DNA of 64,000 nucleotides from Deinococcus humi (GCF_014201875.1 NZ_JACHFL010000001.1:310001-374000), one strand, 5' to 3'. Shown: positions 44,903-56,121, numbered from the stretch's first letter. The notes: a model not told the origin generated them from the sequence alone. A program made the numbers and translations.

Positions 44903-45940
44903 ATGCTCGCCTCTCCCCTGCCCCCCCACACGCTCTCCGTGGCGCCGATGATGGACTGGACGGATCGGCACTGCCGGGCCTTTCACCGCACCCTGACCCG
45001 GCGCACGCTGCTGTACACGGAAATGATCACCACAGGCGCGATCTTGCATGGAGACCGGGACCGACACCTGTCCTTCGGCGAGGCCGAGCATCCAGTGGCC
45101 CTGCAACTGGGGGGCAGCGACGCCTCTGCTCTAGCCGAATGCACCCGGATCGCCACGGACTACGGGTACGACGAGATCAATCTGAACTGCGGCTGTCCCA
45201 GCGACCGCGTCAGCAGCGGCTCATTCGGCGCGTGCCTGATGGCCTCGCCGGACGTGGTGGCCAGGGCAGTGGAAGCCATGCGCGGCGTAACCGCCTTGCC
45301 GGTGACGGTCAAACACCGCATCGGCATCGACGATCTGGACAGCTACGAACACCTGAGCCATTTTGTGCGGACCGTGGCCGCGTCGGGCTGCGAGACGTTC
45401 ATCGTCCACGCGCGCAAGGCCTGGCTGTCGGGCCTGTCCCCTAAAGAGAATCGGGAGATTCCGCCGCTGCGCTATGACGTGGTCCGTCAGCTCAAGGCCG
45501 ACTTTCCAGGGCTGACGGTCGTGCTGAACGGCGGGCTGCTGTCGCTGGACGCCGCCGCAGAGGCCCTGACCTGGGCCGACGGCGCGATGATCGGGCGGGC
45601 GGCGTACCAGACACCGTATCTGCTGGCGACGGCGGACCGCGACGTGTTCGGTGAGGAGGGGTCTCCGCCCACCCGCCGCGAGGCGATCACGGCTTTTCTG
45701 CCGTTCGTGGCCGCCGAACTGGAAGGGGGCCAGCCCCTCAACCGCATGATGAAGCACACGCTGGGCCTGTTTGCCGGACAGCCAGGGGCACGGCACTGGA
45801 AGCGCGTCCTGAGCGAGCAGGGCCATAAGCTTGGCGCGGGCCTCGAGGTGGTACGTGAGGCACTGGCCGGCGTGCCGGACGCGGTACTCGATGCCCGCCC
45901 CGAGACAACAACAAGTGGGGAATTGCAAGGGCTGGCCTGA
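44903..45940 (+). CDS. dusA: tRNA-dihydrouridine synthase, DusA type
   Basis: 345-aa flavoenzyme that reduces uridine to dihydrouridine in tRNA D-loops. N-terminal SVAPMMDWTDRHCRAFHR, the catalytic loop INLNCGCPSDRV (Cys near residue 97), FIVHARKAWLSGLSPKENR (DusA hallmark) and the MMKHTLGLFAGQPGARHWKR C-terminal region assign it to DusA. TACACT lies ten bases before ATG 44903; an in-frame upstream ATG overlaps that box. Single gene, followed by a convergent lipoprotein gene. Confidence 0.94.
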   Translation: MLASPLPPHTLSVAPMMDWTDRHCRAFHRTLTRRTLLYTEMITTGAILHGDRDRHLSFGEAEHPVALQLGGSDASALAECTRIATDYGYDEINLNCGCPSDRVSSGSFGACLMASPDVVARAVEAMRGVTALPVTVKHRIGIDDLDSYEHLSHFVRTVAASGCETFIVHARKAWLSGLSPKENREIPPLRYDVVRQLKADFPGLTVVLNGGLLSLDAAAEALTWADGAMIGRAAYQTPYLLATADRDVFGEEGSPPTRREAITAFLPFVAAELEGGQPLNRMMKHTLGLFAGQPGARHWKRVLSEQGHKLGAGLEVVREALAGVPDAVLDARPETTTSGELQGLA

Positions 45941-45962
45941 TGCAGCCTGCGGCCCATCGGGT

Positions 45963-46979
45963 CTACCTGAGCGTGATTGTGCCGCCAAAGGTAGCCGAGA
46001 CATTGAACTGTTCGGGAAGGACCTCGTTGAAGCTACTGAGGTTCCCCGACATGGCCGTGATCCAGCTCTCGTAGTTTCCGGCAGGGACAGCGCTGCCCAC
46101 CTTCAGTGTCGTCGGCAGTGTTGTGGCGTACACCGAGACATTCAGGGGATCTGTTCCCTGATTCAATTCCTGACCGCGCAGCACTGCGCTGCCCGACGGG
46201 CGGGGGCCAGCGAGCGAGGAGGTCTCCAGCCTGCGCTTCGACACATAGGCATACAGCCACCCGGCCTGCGCAGGAACCTCACCCGCGAAGGTGACCTCTC
46301 GCCCGCTGGTGCTTGCGGTGGCGCCGTTCACGAAACCAAGTACAGCCTCAGGGTCCGGCAGGGACGCCGTGGTCTCGTAGGTCACGCCGTTCTGCACCAG
46401 ACTCGCGCGGTATTCGCCCGCCGGATATTTTGTGGCGTCCGTCTCCGCCCACCAGCAGGCCCGCTCTATGGCGTTCTGTGAAAGCGAGCAGCTCAGGCTT
46501 TCGCCGCCTGGAGCCGAGACAGTGTATGTGGAGGCCTGAATTTCTCCAGCTGCGCTTTCCGGGCGGTAGCGCACGACGATGAAGCGCCCGGGGGCAGCTC
46601 CGGCAGCCTGAAGATTCCACACGTAGGTTCCAACGGCCAGTTCCAGTCCGTACGTCGAGACCACCAGAGAGGCGCTCTTGCCCCCCGCACTGGCCGTGAG
46701 TTCCACCGGCCTGTCGGTGGCCGTGAGGCGTTTGACGGTCAGATTGCCCCGGGCATCCACCGCGATGACGTCCGGCTGACTGGAGGTGTAGGTCACGGCG
46801 CTGTTCAGCGCGTTGCCACTACTATCACGCACCACGGCGGTCAGCGAGGATGGTGCGCCGACGGACAGAGAGGTTGCACCATTCAATTCGAGGGCGGCGG
46901 CAGGAGGAGCCGTACCGCCCCCACAGGCGCTGAGAACGGCGGTCAGAAGCAGGGCGACGGGCAACAGTACTCTGGACAT
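45963..46979 (-). CDS. Lipoprotein with bacterial Ig-like (BIG2-type) domain
   Basis: 338 aa, lipobox VLSAC (Cys19) after a hydrophobic signal. Residues about 30-110 form an Ig-like BIG2 domain (LSVGAPSSLTAVVRDSSGNAL, VTYTSSQPDVIAVDARGNLTV). The rest is beta-rich with a Cys pair (SLSCSLSQNAIERACWW) and no recognised catalytic domain. GGAG stands before the ATG. It is expected on the cell surface or envelope; function is unknown. It converges with dusA, with about 20 bases between the stops. Confidence 0.75.
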   Translation of the reverse strand: MSRVLLPVALLLTAVLSACGGGTAPPAAALELNGATSLSVGAPSSLTAVVRDSSGNALNSAVTYTSSQPDVIAVDARGNLTVKRLTATDRPVELTASAGGKSASLVVSTYGLELAVGTYVWNLQAAGAAPGRFIVVRYRPESAAGEIQASTYTVSAPGGESLSCSLSQNAIERACWWAETDATKYPAGEYRASLVQNGVTYETTASLPDPEAVLGFVNGATASTSGREVTFAGEVPAQAGWLYAYVSKRRLETSSLAGPRPSGSAVLRGQELNQGTDPLNVSVYATTLPTTLKVGSAVPAGNYESWITAMSGNLSSFNEVLPEQFNVSATFGGTITLR

Positions 46980-47120
46980 ACGGGCTCCTTAAGGTCATCC
47001 AGCATAGAGCGCTCCAGACGGGCGCAGCACCCCCATTCCCCCTCCCCGTTGGGGGTACGGTAGACTGAATCTGGGGACAGCTGCACTATTGACGTCTTAC
47101 CTTCCAGACACCACAGGACC

Positions 47121-47197
47121 GCCCATCATCCGTCCAGTCTGCATCCAAGCCAGCGTGCGATCCCTTCGGACACATGGCACTGATGGATGATGGGCGC
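47121..47197. repeat. Long-range inverted repeat upstream of the Ig-like lipoprotein gene
   Basis: Perfect 12-bp arms CGCCCATCATCC (47121-47132) and GGATGATGGGCG (47186-47197) enclose 53 bases. It lies after the stop of the TMEM175-type gene and before the lipoprotein gene (both minus strand), so it could be the terminator stem of the former or a regulatory site of the latter. The rest of the 240-base gap shows nothing I can assign. Confidence 0.5.
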
Positions 47198-47218
47198 AGT
47201 TGCGGGGAAGGTGGCACT

Positions 47219-47812
47219 TCAGCCCTCGGCCTCGGCCAGCGCGCGCTCAATCCGGCGGTCTGGGATGATCCAGCTCAGGCCCACGCCCAACAGCAGCAGA
47301 CCCGCCGCATATGTCGCCGTCTGGCCCAGCAGGGGCAACAGCAGGGCCGCGGCGCAGGCTGCCGTGGACATCTTTTCTTTCAGGCCACCCTGCACGGCCT
47401 TTGCCAGCAGGATGTTGTGCTGGTCGGCACGGATCAGTGCCCCCTGAAGAAGGGCAAAAGCGACAGCGCACATCAGGAGATCGAAGGCATACACGCTGAT
47501 CGGCGTGGAGGCAAAGTGACTCTCCCCCACCCAGGCCGTGAGCCAAGGTAGCAGCGAAAGCCAGAACAACAGGTGGAGATTGCCCCACAGCACCGAGCCA
47601 TTGATCCGCTCAACGGCCTGAAACATATGGTGGTGGTTGTTCCAGTACACGCCAACGTACACGAAGCTGACGATATAGGCCAGGATCTTGGGCCAGTCCC
47701 TGAACAGGTCACCCAGCTCATGCCCCTCGGGCACGGCCAGTTCCAGCACCATGATCGTGATCACGATGGCCAGCACTCCATCCGAAAACGCCTCTACCCT
47801 GCCTTTGTTCAT
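47219..47812 (-). CDS. TMEM175-family potassium channel protein (DUF1211)
   Basis: 197 aa with six hydrophobic helices. The family signature in helix 1, RVEAFSDGVLAIVITIMVLEL, is intact; it supplies the pore-lining residues of bacterial TMEM175 K+ channels. VYWNNHHHMFQAVERING and LPWLTAWVGESHFAS are also typical. Bacterial members work as tetramers. A G-rich Shine-Dalgarno precedes the ATG. Physiological role is unknown; it probably adjusts membrane potential or potassium. Confidence 0.88.
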   Translation of the reverse strand: MNKGRVEAFSDGVLAIVITIMVLELAVPEGHELGDLFRDWPKILAYIVSFVYVGVYWNNHHHMFQAVERINGSVLWGNLHLLFWLSLLPWLTAWVGESHFASTPISVYAFDLLMCAVAFALLQGALIRADQHNILLAKAVQGGLKEKMSTAACAAALLLPLLGQTATYAAGLLLLGVGLSWIIPDRRIERALAEAEG

Positions 47813-47907
47813 CTCCGCAGCTCCCCTGAAAGCGGCCCACCCTCCATCAATGACTGAGGCTTGCCTTCAAGGACAGCATAGGCTGTGTCCGCAACGCATA
47901 GGGAACT

Positions 47908-47932
47908 AAAAAAGCCAGCCCATTGGGGGCTG
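47908..47932 (-). terminator. suf cluster terminator (after sufD)
   Basis: 6-bp stem (47927-47932 with 47916-47921), 5-base loop, followed on the minus strand by six T (47908-47913). Confidence 0.72.
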
Positions 47933-47978
47933 ACTCTGCGAAATTGAGAACCGGGCGCGTGGCCACAGTGGGGGTGCC

Positions 47979-49331
47979 TCAGGCCGCGCCCACCTTCTCG
48001 GCAATGATGCCCTCGATGTACCCCACAACGCTTTTCAGGGGCACGCGGGTCAGAACGTCTTCCAGGAAGGCGGTAACCAGCATCTTCTCGGCCAGTTCCT
48101 GCCGGATGCCGCGCGAACGCAGGAAGAACAGTTGCTCCTCGTCCACCGGGCCAGTGGTGCTACCGTGGCTGCAGCGCACGTCGTTGGCGTTGATCTCCAG
48201 CTGCGGCACGCTGAAGTTACGGGCCTCGCTGGACAGCATCAGGGTGCGGTGCTTCTGGTAGGCGTCGGTTTTCTGTGCCCCCAGATCCACCTTGATCATT
48301 CCAGAGAACACGCCCACGCTCTGATCGTCGCCGACGCCCTTGTACAGCAGATCGCTGTAGGCGTTCGCGGCAGCGTGGTGCTGGAGGGTGTAGTGATCGA
48401 AGTGCTGGTCCTCGTTGGCAAAGTACAGCGCCAGCATCTCCGAGTTCGAGCCCTGACCCAGCAGGTGACTCTGCATTTCCGTGCGGCTCAGCGTGCCGCC
48501 CATCGTGACCACCAGGCTGTTGAGGGCAGCGTCCTTGCCCACCTGACCGCGCTGACGCTGGATGTGGGTCACGCCCTTGCCCCAGTTCTGGATGGACACG
48601 TAGCGCAGCCTAGCGCCGTCCTTGACGACCAGTTCCACCGCACCAATCGCGTAGGTGCCGGGCAGAGCCTCGGAGTCCTGTTCATCGATGAACGTGACCT
48701 GCGCGTTTTCCTCCGTCACCACCAGGGTGCGGGTGGCGGTGAAGGTCCCAGCCTCACTCATCACGCGGAAAGACCCCAGCGGGAGATCAACTTCCACGCC
48801 GCGCGGCACGTATACGAACGCGCCGTTGGTCCACAGGGCTGCGGCCAGCGCGGAGAACTTGCCTTCACTGGGGTCGGGGGACTTGCTGGGCGTGGTGCCA
48901 GGGGCGGCAATGGTCGTGTCGTCCGGCACTTCCGCCGGGACCACGCTGTAGAGGTACTGCTGCACCTTGTCGGCGTGCTGCTCCACTGCCGTCTTGAGGT
49001 CGGTGAAAATGACGCCCTTGGCGGCTAACTCGGCAGGCAGCTCGGTGCGGTAGACCACGTCGGGGCCATCCAGCACCAGGAACGCGCCCACGTCGGTGCC
49101 CTTCAGGCGCTTCTGCACGCTTTCGGGCAGCCTGGACACGTCGGAGACGACTTCGCGCTTGGGATGCGGCTGCAGCTGGCCGAAGTCCACATTGACCTGG
49201 GTGTACTTCCAGGCCTCCACGCCGCTGTGCGGGACTTCCAGCGTGTCGAACAGATCAAAGCTGGCCTTGCGCTTGGCGGTCAGCCACTCGGGGCCGCCGT
49301 GCTGGGAGAGTTGTTCGCTGAGTTGGGTCAT
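47979..49331 (-). CDS. sufD: Fe-S cluster assembly protein SufD
   Basis: 450 aa; SufD forms the SufBC2D scaffold that builds Fe-S clusters under stress. The C-terminal half carries the SufB/SufD beta-helix (SLVVTMGGTLSRTEMQSHLLG, HFDHYTLQHHAAANAYSDLLYKG) and the hallmark RCSHGSTTGPVDEEQLFFLRSRGI with conserved Cys/His. GGAGGACCC precedes the ATG. It is separated from sufB by a TTG-initiated VOC gene and a 400-base structured spacer, which is an unusual layout. It is probably co-transcribed with the VOC gene (28-base gap). Confidence 0.95.
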   Translation of the reverse strand: MTQLSEQLSQHGGPEWLTAKRKASFDLFDTLEVPHSGVEAWKYTQVNVDFGQLQPHPKREVVSDVSRLPESVQKRLKGTDVGAFLVLDGPDVVYRTELPAELAAKGVIFTDLKTAVEQHADKVQQYLYSVVPAEVPDDTTIAAPGTTPSKSPDPSEGKFSALAAALWTNGAFVYVPRGVEVDLPLGSFRVMSEAGTFTATRTLVVTEENAQVTFIDEQDSEALPGTYAIGAVELVVKDGARLRYVSIQNWGKGVTHIQRQRGQVGKDAALNSLVVTMGGTLSRTEMQSHLLGQGSNSEMLALYFANEDQHFDHYTLQHHAAANAYSDLLYKGVGDDQSVGVFSGMIKVDLGAQKTDAYQKHRTLMLSSEARNFSVPQLEINANDVRCSHGSTTGPVDEEQLFFLRSRGIRQELAEKMLVTAFLEDVLTRVPLKSVVGYIEGIIAEKVGAA

Positions 49332-49359
49332 GGGTCCTCCAGGGATTTAGAAGCTTGAC

Positions 49360-49719
49360 TTAGCCGACAAAGGACTCGACTTCTAGAACAAAGCCGCCCG
49401 GTGTCTGAAAGTAGAAGGTCAGCCTTCCGTGGTTTTCGCTCGGAGGCGTGATGGTATGGCCGCCGTCCGTCAGTTGCTGGTAGATGGCGCGCACCTGTTC
49501 CGGCGTGTCCTGCAGAAAGCCGATGTGAAAGACCTTCGGGTACGTCACGTCCTTGGCCTTGAACACAGAGATGAGCGAGCCAGCATCGTCGCGCAGGAAG
49601 GCCATCCGATCATCCATCGGCATACCGTGGCCTGCTGGCCGCAACCCGAAGTAGGTCTGGAACAGTTCCACGGTGGCAGGCACGTCCGTTACGCCCAGGT
49701 TGATGTGGTTGAGTTTCAA
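49360..49719 (-). CDS. VOC-superfamily protein inside the suf cluster
   Basis: 119 aa, glyoxalase/bleomycin-resistance fold: KLNHINLGVTDVPATVELFQTYFGL at the start, VFHIGFLQDTPEQVRAIYQQL in the second module, and FYFQTPGGFVLEVESF at the end, with likely metal ligands His4, His in VFHIGF and Glu in LEVES. The start is TTG 49719, with GGAGGAAGGAC in front. Its place between sufB and sufD is suggestive, perhaps detoxifying or metal-linked, but the family is too diverse to name a substrate. Confidence 0.8.
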   Translation of the reverse strand: MKLNHINLGVTDVPATVELFQTYFGLRPAGHGMPMDDRMAFLRDDAGSLISVFKAKDVTYPKVFHIGFLQDTPEQVRAIYQQLTDGGHTITPPSENHGRLTFYFQTPGGFVLEVESFVG

Positions 49720-50117
49720 GTCCTTCCTCCGTTGATTCCGCTCGATCTCATCCGAGATGCCAGAAATTCTGTTGCCGTTCTATTTTTTTGCTGGCTTGAT
49801 GCCTATGCACTGGCGGGGAAAACCTCAGCCCGTTGCTCGGTCAGCTTCTTTCGACAGGAAGCGTAAAGGAACACCGGGCTCAGCGATTGCCCTGCCAGGG
49901 CCGCTATAAGCGGCAACAACAGTCCTAAAGCGGACGGACGTTCTGCCTGACTTGGAAGTCACGTCGGAGCGAAGACGTCAGGCACCTCCTCGCTCTTTAG
50001 GAGTCAAATCCGGGCGTAGTTCTCTAAGAGTCGACTTAGAGCCCTGCGACTCTCCGGTAAAAGGGGCCCTCCGGAGAACGTCAGCCATCTGACGATCAAC
50101 GAGGGCCGTGTTTAACC
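49720..50117. ncRNA. Structured intergenic region in the suf cluster (candidate ncRNA or small non-coding repeat)
   Basis: About 400 bases with no ORF but many perfect inverted repeats. An outer 8-bp stem (49923-49930 with 49995-50002) encloses an inner 8-bp stem (49944-49951 with 49977-49984). A 7-bp hairpin follows (50022-50028 with 50035-50041), then another (50051-50057 with 50071-50077), then the sufB terminator. No conserved core of RNase P RNA, tmRNA, SRP RNA or a riboswitch was recognised. D. radiodurans is known to carry families of small non-coding repeats in intergenic regions; this could be one, or a structured leader of VOC-sufD. Strand is not determined. Confidence 0.4.
50065..50107 (-). 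terminator. Terminator after sufB
   Basis: On the minus strand a 7-bp stem (50101-50107 with 50065-50071) encloses a second 6-bp hairpin (50089-50094 with 50079-50084) and is followed by CCCCTTTT. It would end or attenuate sufCB transcription before VOC-sufD. Confidence 0.6.
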
Positions 50118-51524
<1,407 letters not shown>

Positions 51525-51588
51525 CTGAACTCCTTGAGGAGGTTTGAAGGGCTGGAGGGGCGAAGGGGTCAGACCCCTAGACGCCGTC

Positions 51589-52359
51589 TCAGGCCGTGGT
51601 CAATTCCTTGACCCAGTCGTAGCCCTGACTGTCGAGTTTCTTCGCCAGTTCGGGACCGCCGCTCTGCACAACCCTGCCTTCCACGATGATGTGAACCTTG
51701 TCGGGCACGATGTAGTCCAGCAGGCGCTGGTAGTGGGTGATGATCAGGCCGCCGAGGCCGGGGCCACGCATGGAGTTCACACCACGGGCGACGACTTTCA
51801 GGGCGTCCACGTCCAAGCCCGAATCGGTCTCGTCCATGATGATGTAGGTGGGTTCCAGCATCAGCATCTGCAGGATCTCATTGCGCTTCTTCTCGCCGCC
51901 GGAAAAGCCCGCGTTCAGGTAGCGCTCAACGATGCTCTCGTCCCAGTCCAAGGTCTTGAGGGAGGCCTGCAGCTTGCCGTAGAACTCGGTGAAGCTGACC
52001 TCTTCGCCCTCTGCCTTGCGGGCCTGCATGGCCAGGCGCAGGAAGTTGGCGATGGTGACGCCGGGAATCTCTACGGGGTACTGAAAGGCCAGGAACAGAC
52101 CCAGACGGGCCCGCTCGTCAGGCTCCATCTCCAGGATGCTCACGCCGTCCACCAGAATGTCGCCGTCCGTGACGGTGTACTCGGGATCGCCCGCCATGAC
52201 CTTGGCCAGCGTGCTCTTGCCGTTGCCGTTTGGCCCCATGACGGCGTGCAGTTCACCGCGCGGAATGGTCAGATCCACGCCCTTCAGAATGGGCAGATCG
52301 CCCACAGAGGCGTGCAGGTTGCGAATCTCGATCTGGTGCGGCTGTTCAGTCTGGGTCAT
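51589..52359 (-). CDS. sufC: Fe-S cluster assembly ATPase SufC
   Basis: 256-aa ABC-type ATPase that powers SufBCD. Walker [14 protein letters not shown]-loop [10 protein letters not shown], signature [18 protein letters not shown], Walker [17 protein letters not shown] and switch His in [10 protein letters not shown] are all present. It is first gene of the suf cluster, with GGAG before the ATG. The leader contains a 6-bp hairpin and a Fur-like dyad, suggesting iron or oxidative-stress control. Confidence 0.97.
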   Translation of the reverse strand: MTQTEQPHQIEIRNLHASVGDLPILKGVDLTIPRGELHAVMGPNGNGKSTLAKVMAGDPEYTVTDGDILVDGVSILEMEPDERARLGLFLAFQYPVEIPGVTIANFLRLAMQARKAEGEEVSFTEFYGKLQASLKTLDWDESIVERYLNAGFSGGEKKRNEILQMLMLEPTYIIMDETDSGLDVDALKVVARGVNSMRGPGLGGLIITHYQRLLDYIVPDKVHIIVEGRVVQSGGPELAKKLDSQGYDWVKELTTA

Positions 52360-52391
52360 ACTGGGCTCCTTGTCAGAACTCTCTCTTGGGC

Positions 52392-52424
52392 AGCAGCAAG
52401 GCTGCTTCTTGAGAATGATTCCTA
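52392..52424 (-). promoter_or_regulatory. Hairpin and Fur-like dyad upstream of sufC
   Basis: TGAGAATGATTCCTA (52410-52424) has a GAAT-G-ATTC core and matches the 7-1-7 Fur box TGATAATnATTATCA at 10 of 14 positions. A 6-bp, 3-base-loop hairpin (52392-52397 with 52401-52406) lies between it and sufC. Iron control of suf is common in bacteria; the site is a candidate only. Confidence 0.4.
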
Positions 52425-52647
52425 CTTACCCTCCCATTTTAGTCCTTTGGCCCATTAAAGTCGAGTGCGCCACTAGGGATTGGAGAACTGTGAAAGCATG
52501 CTGTCCACCCCAGACGAACTGGGGGGGCCTGTGGCTGTCCGAGAGGATCCGAACAGCGGGCGCCCTGGCACCTGTGCCTGAATGCAATGAGGCGTCCGCA
52601 GGCCATTTTCATGCTTGTCACGCGCCCGCGTGCTACCCGTGTAGCCA

Positions 52648-53525
<878 letters not shown>

Positions 53526-53529
<4 letters not shown>

Positions 53530-53945
53530 CCCGTGCCCAGGGCCGTCGCCGGATGCGGGACAGCGGGGACGGCGTGACCTTCGACTTCGCGCCGATGGTG
53601 GACGTAGTGCTGCTGCTGCTGATCTTCTTCTTCCTGACCAGTAGTCTGGGCGCCCGCCAGAACGCGTTGCCGCTGGACCTGCCCCGCGCCAGCACCACCG
53701 TGCAGGAAACCCCGGCCCTGCCCATCGTGAGTGTGGACCGTGCTGGGAAGCTGTTTCTGAACGGCCAGGAAACCACCCTGACCAAGCTGAGCGCTCAACT
53801 GAAGCCCCTGCTGAGCACCTCAGGCGGCGTGGTGGGCCTGCGCGCAGACGAGCGCGGCAGCTACGGCACGGTGGTGCGCGTGATGGACGTGATCAAAAAA
53901 GCAGGCGGCGAACGCTTGGCGCTGGGCACGAGGCCCAGCGAGTGA
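53526..53945 (+). CDS. exbD: ExbD/TolR-family protein
   Basis: 139 aa; single N-terminal membrane helix with the essential Asp in FDFAPMVDVVLLLLIFFFLTS, followed by a small periplasmic domain (LPIVSVDRAGKLFLNGQETTL ... LRADERGSYGTVVRVMDVIKKAG) typical of ExbD/TolR. It works with ExbB in proton-coupled force generation. It is translated from an overlap with exbB and followed after one base by the TonB-like gene, so all three are one operon. Confidence 0.94.
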
Positions 53946-53946
53946 C

Positions 53947-56121
53947 ATGACCACTTCCCCACCCCCACGGACCGCCTCGGGATTCTCCACCGAGGGCCTC
54001 GAACGTTACCGCGCGCTGGCGGCCACCATCGGGATCCACGCGGCGCTGTTCACCGGCCTGTTGCTGCTGCGCCCCGGCACGCCGGACGCGCTGCAACCTC
54101 CGCCCGATCCCCTGCGGACGCCGCTGGAAGTCGTGACGCTGGCCCCCCCGCCGGATTCGGTGCCCGTGCAGGCCAGCGCGCCATTGACGCAGAAGCCAGT
54201 TCCAGTCAAGCCGCCAGCCGTCCCCAAGCCGGTGACGCCCAAACCCGTGACGGCCAAGCCAGTCACACCGCCGAAGCCTACGCCTGCCCAGACCAAACCA
54301 GCGCCTGCTCCAGAGCCTGCACCCACGCCTAAACCAGCCCCGATACCCCAGCCCGCACCGCCGCCCACGCCCACCCCGGCCCCGGCAGCCCGGCCCTCGC
54401 CGCCCCCTGCGCAGGTCAGAGCGCCCTCACCCGCGCCGAGCCCCGAACCGGCCCAGGCACCTGTAGAGACGCCCGTACCAACGAAGCCAGCGGCGGCCCC
54501 AGCAGCGCAGGCGCCGGTCACCCCACAACCTGAGGCACCTGCCCCGGTTCGCACTCCAGCCCAGCCCGCGCCGCAGCCAACCCCAGCCGAGAGAACGCCC
54601 GTGCCCCAGCCGACCCCCGAGGCCCCCGCTCCGGCCCGCACGGCGGCCACCGCGCCCACCACGCCGTCTCCACAACCTGCCCCTGAGATCGCTCCGGAAC
54701 GGGTGGCCACGCCGCAGGTGGGCAGCGTCGAGCCGCAGACCCGCACCGCCCCGGACGCGCCAGCCGAACCGGTGCAGGCTGCGCCCGCTGCCCCCGCACC
54801 TCAACCGGAGGCCGTGACTGCCCTGCCCCGCCGTGAGGACGCCGCGCCCCCTGTGCCAGAGGTCAGCACACCTGCGGCCAGTGCCCCGGCCAGGGAACAG
54901 ACCGCGCCAGAAACCCCTGCCACGGCGCGGTCCACCGCCCAGACGCCTGCTGCCCAGACGCCAGCGGAAGCTGCGCCCGGAGCGATAGCACGGAGCGACA
55001 GCACGGAGCCGGTGGCCGCCATTCCGGCCCGTCCACAGGTCAGCGCTCCGCCCCAGGCCAGCGCCCCCGCCGCCCCCGTCACGGCCCGCGAAACGCCCCT
55101 CCCGGTGGCCCCACGCGCCGAGGCGGGACGGGCCGGAGCCGCGACGAATACCCCAGCCACCGATCTGTCCGCCCCGGTGGCTGCGCGCCCCAGCCGCACG
55201 CCCATTCCGGCAGCGCCCGCCACACCCGCCGGGACGGAGCGTACGACCCCGGCAGCCAGTTCACAGGGCAGCGCTCCCGTCGCTGCCACGCCCGCCCGCA
55301 CCCCGGTCCCGGCGGCCCCCGCGCCGGTAGCCGGCAGTGGGGCAGCAGCCAGCGGCCAGAGCAGCACCCCCGTCACCCCCCGGCCTAGCGAGGCAGCGGG
55401 TACGGGAACAGGCAGCGCCACCGCGCCCGGCAGTGCTGTCGAAGCGCCCTCGCGGGGAACGTCAGACAGCGGCGGGGCCACGCCCGGCGCACCCGCCGCA
55501 CCCCGCGAATCGGCAGGAGGCACAGGCAGCGGGACCGGGGGCAGCCCCGAGACTGGCACGCCCGTCAGCGGACGCGGCGGCGATGCCGGCCAGCCCGGCT
55601 CCGGTCAGGACGGCAGCAGCCAGGGCGGAAGTGGCACGGCCCCGGCAGCCTCACGTCCGGGTGCAGCTGGCGGAGGCACCACTGGCAGCAGCGGTGGTGG
55701 CGCGAGCGATGACGGCGGCGTCACAGCCCGTGCTGGCGGTGGCGGCGGCGGGACCGGAGGCAGCGAGGACCGCCTGCTGAACTGCACGGTGGTGGTGGAC
55801 GTGCGCGGGTTCGCCAGTTTCCAGCGCGCCCAGTCCAGCTTCGTGTTCGATCAGGCGGGCAAGCAGGTCTGGCCGGACGCCGCGCTGATCCAGGGAGTGA
55901 GCAGCCAGCTGGTTCAGGAAGGCAACCTGCAGACCTATATCACCAGCGAAGCTCAAATCGGAGATTTCAAGAACGTCACGCGCGTCAAGGCTCAGGCTGT
56001 TCAGCCCACCAAATTTGCCCCAACCAGCAACTACATCACGGACGCCGTGCTGTCCGCCGCCGCCGCCGCCCAGTTCCGCTCGGCGGGTCAGGCGTGCCGA
56101 GTGGTGTACCTCAAGAGTTGA
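53947..56121 (+). CDS. Giant Pro/Ala-rich TonB-like periplasm-spanning protein with a non-TonB C-terminal domain
   Basis: 724 aa. A short cytoplasmic part and one membrane helix (IGIHAALFTGLLLLRPG, about 28-44) are followed by about 550 residues of Pro/Ala/Thr/Gly-rich low complexity (PKPVTPKPVTAKPVTPPKP...), long enough to cross a thick envelope. The last about 115 residues (from 608) are a folded domain: NCTVVVDVRGFASFQRAQ ... FVFDQAGKQVWPD ... NYITDAVLSAAAAAQFRSAGQACRVVYLKS. It lacks the YP-x-x-A pattern of TonB_C. It resembles, from memory, the VDARG ... SNxDAxxI ... CRVxVV pattern of LPP20-type envelope proteins. Position in the exbB-exbD operon makes it the energised partner. Confidence 0.75.
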   Translation: MTTSPPPRTASGFSTEGLERYRALAATIGIHAALFTGLLLLRPGTPDALQPPPDPLRTPLEVVTLAPPPDSVPVQASAPLTQKPVPVKPPAVPKPVTPKPVTAKPVTPPKPTPAQTKPAPAPEPAPTPKPAPIPQPAPPPTPTPAPAARPSPPPAQVRAPSPAPSPEPAQAPVETPVPTKPAAAPAAQAPVTPQPEAPAPVRTPAQPAPQPTPAERTPVPQPTPEAPAPARTAATAPTTPSPQPAPEIAPERVATPQVGSVEPQTRTAPDAPAEPVQAAPAAPAPQPEAVTALPRREDAAPPVPEVSTPAASAPAREQTAPETPATARSTAQTPAAQTPAEAAPGAIARSDSTEPVAAIPARPQVSAPPQASAPAAPVTARETPLPVAPRAEAGRAGAATNTPATDLSAPVAARPSRTPIPAAPATPAGTERTTPAASSQGSAPVAATPARTPVPAAPAPVAGSGAAASGQSSTPVTPRPSEAAGTGTGSATAPGSAVEAPSRGTSDSGGATPGAPAAPRESAGGTGSGTGGSPETGTPVSGRGGDAGQPGSGQDGSSQGGSGTAPAASRPGAAGGGTTGSSGGGASDDGGVTARAGGGGGGTGGSEDRLLNCTVVVDVRGFASFQRAQSSFVFDQAGKQVWPDAALIQGVSSQLVQEGNLQTYITSEAQIGDFKNVTRVKAQAVQPTKFAPTSNYITDAVLSAAAAAQFRSAGQACRVVYLKS

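Noticed and set aside
49720..50117. Identification of the suf spacer as tmRNA or RNase P RNA
   Set aside because: I find no tag-peptide frame with CCA-ended acceptor and no conserved RNase P core on either strand.
53947..55780. Pro/Ala-rich repetitive DNA as a possible repeat element
   Set aside because: It is continuous in-frame linker of the TonB-like protein, flanked by coding domains.
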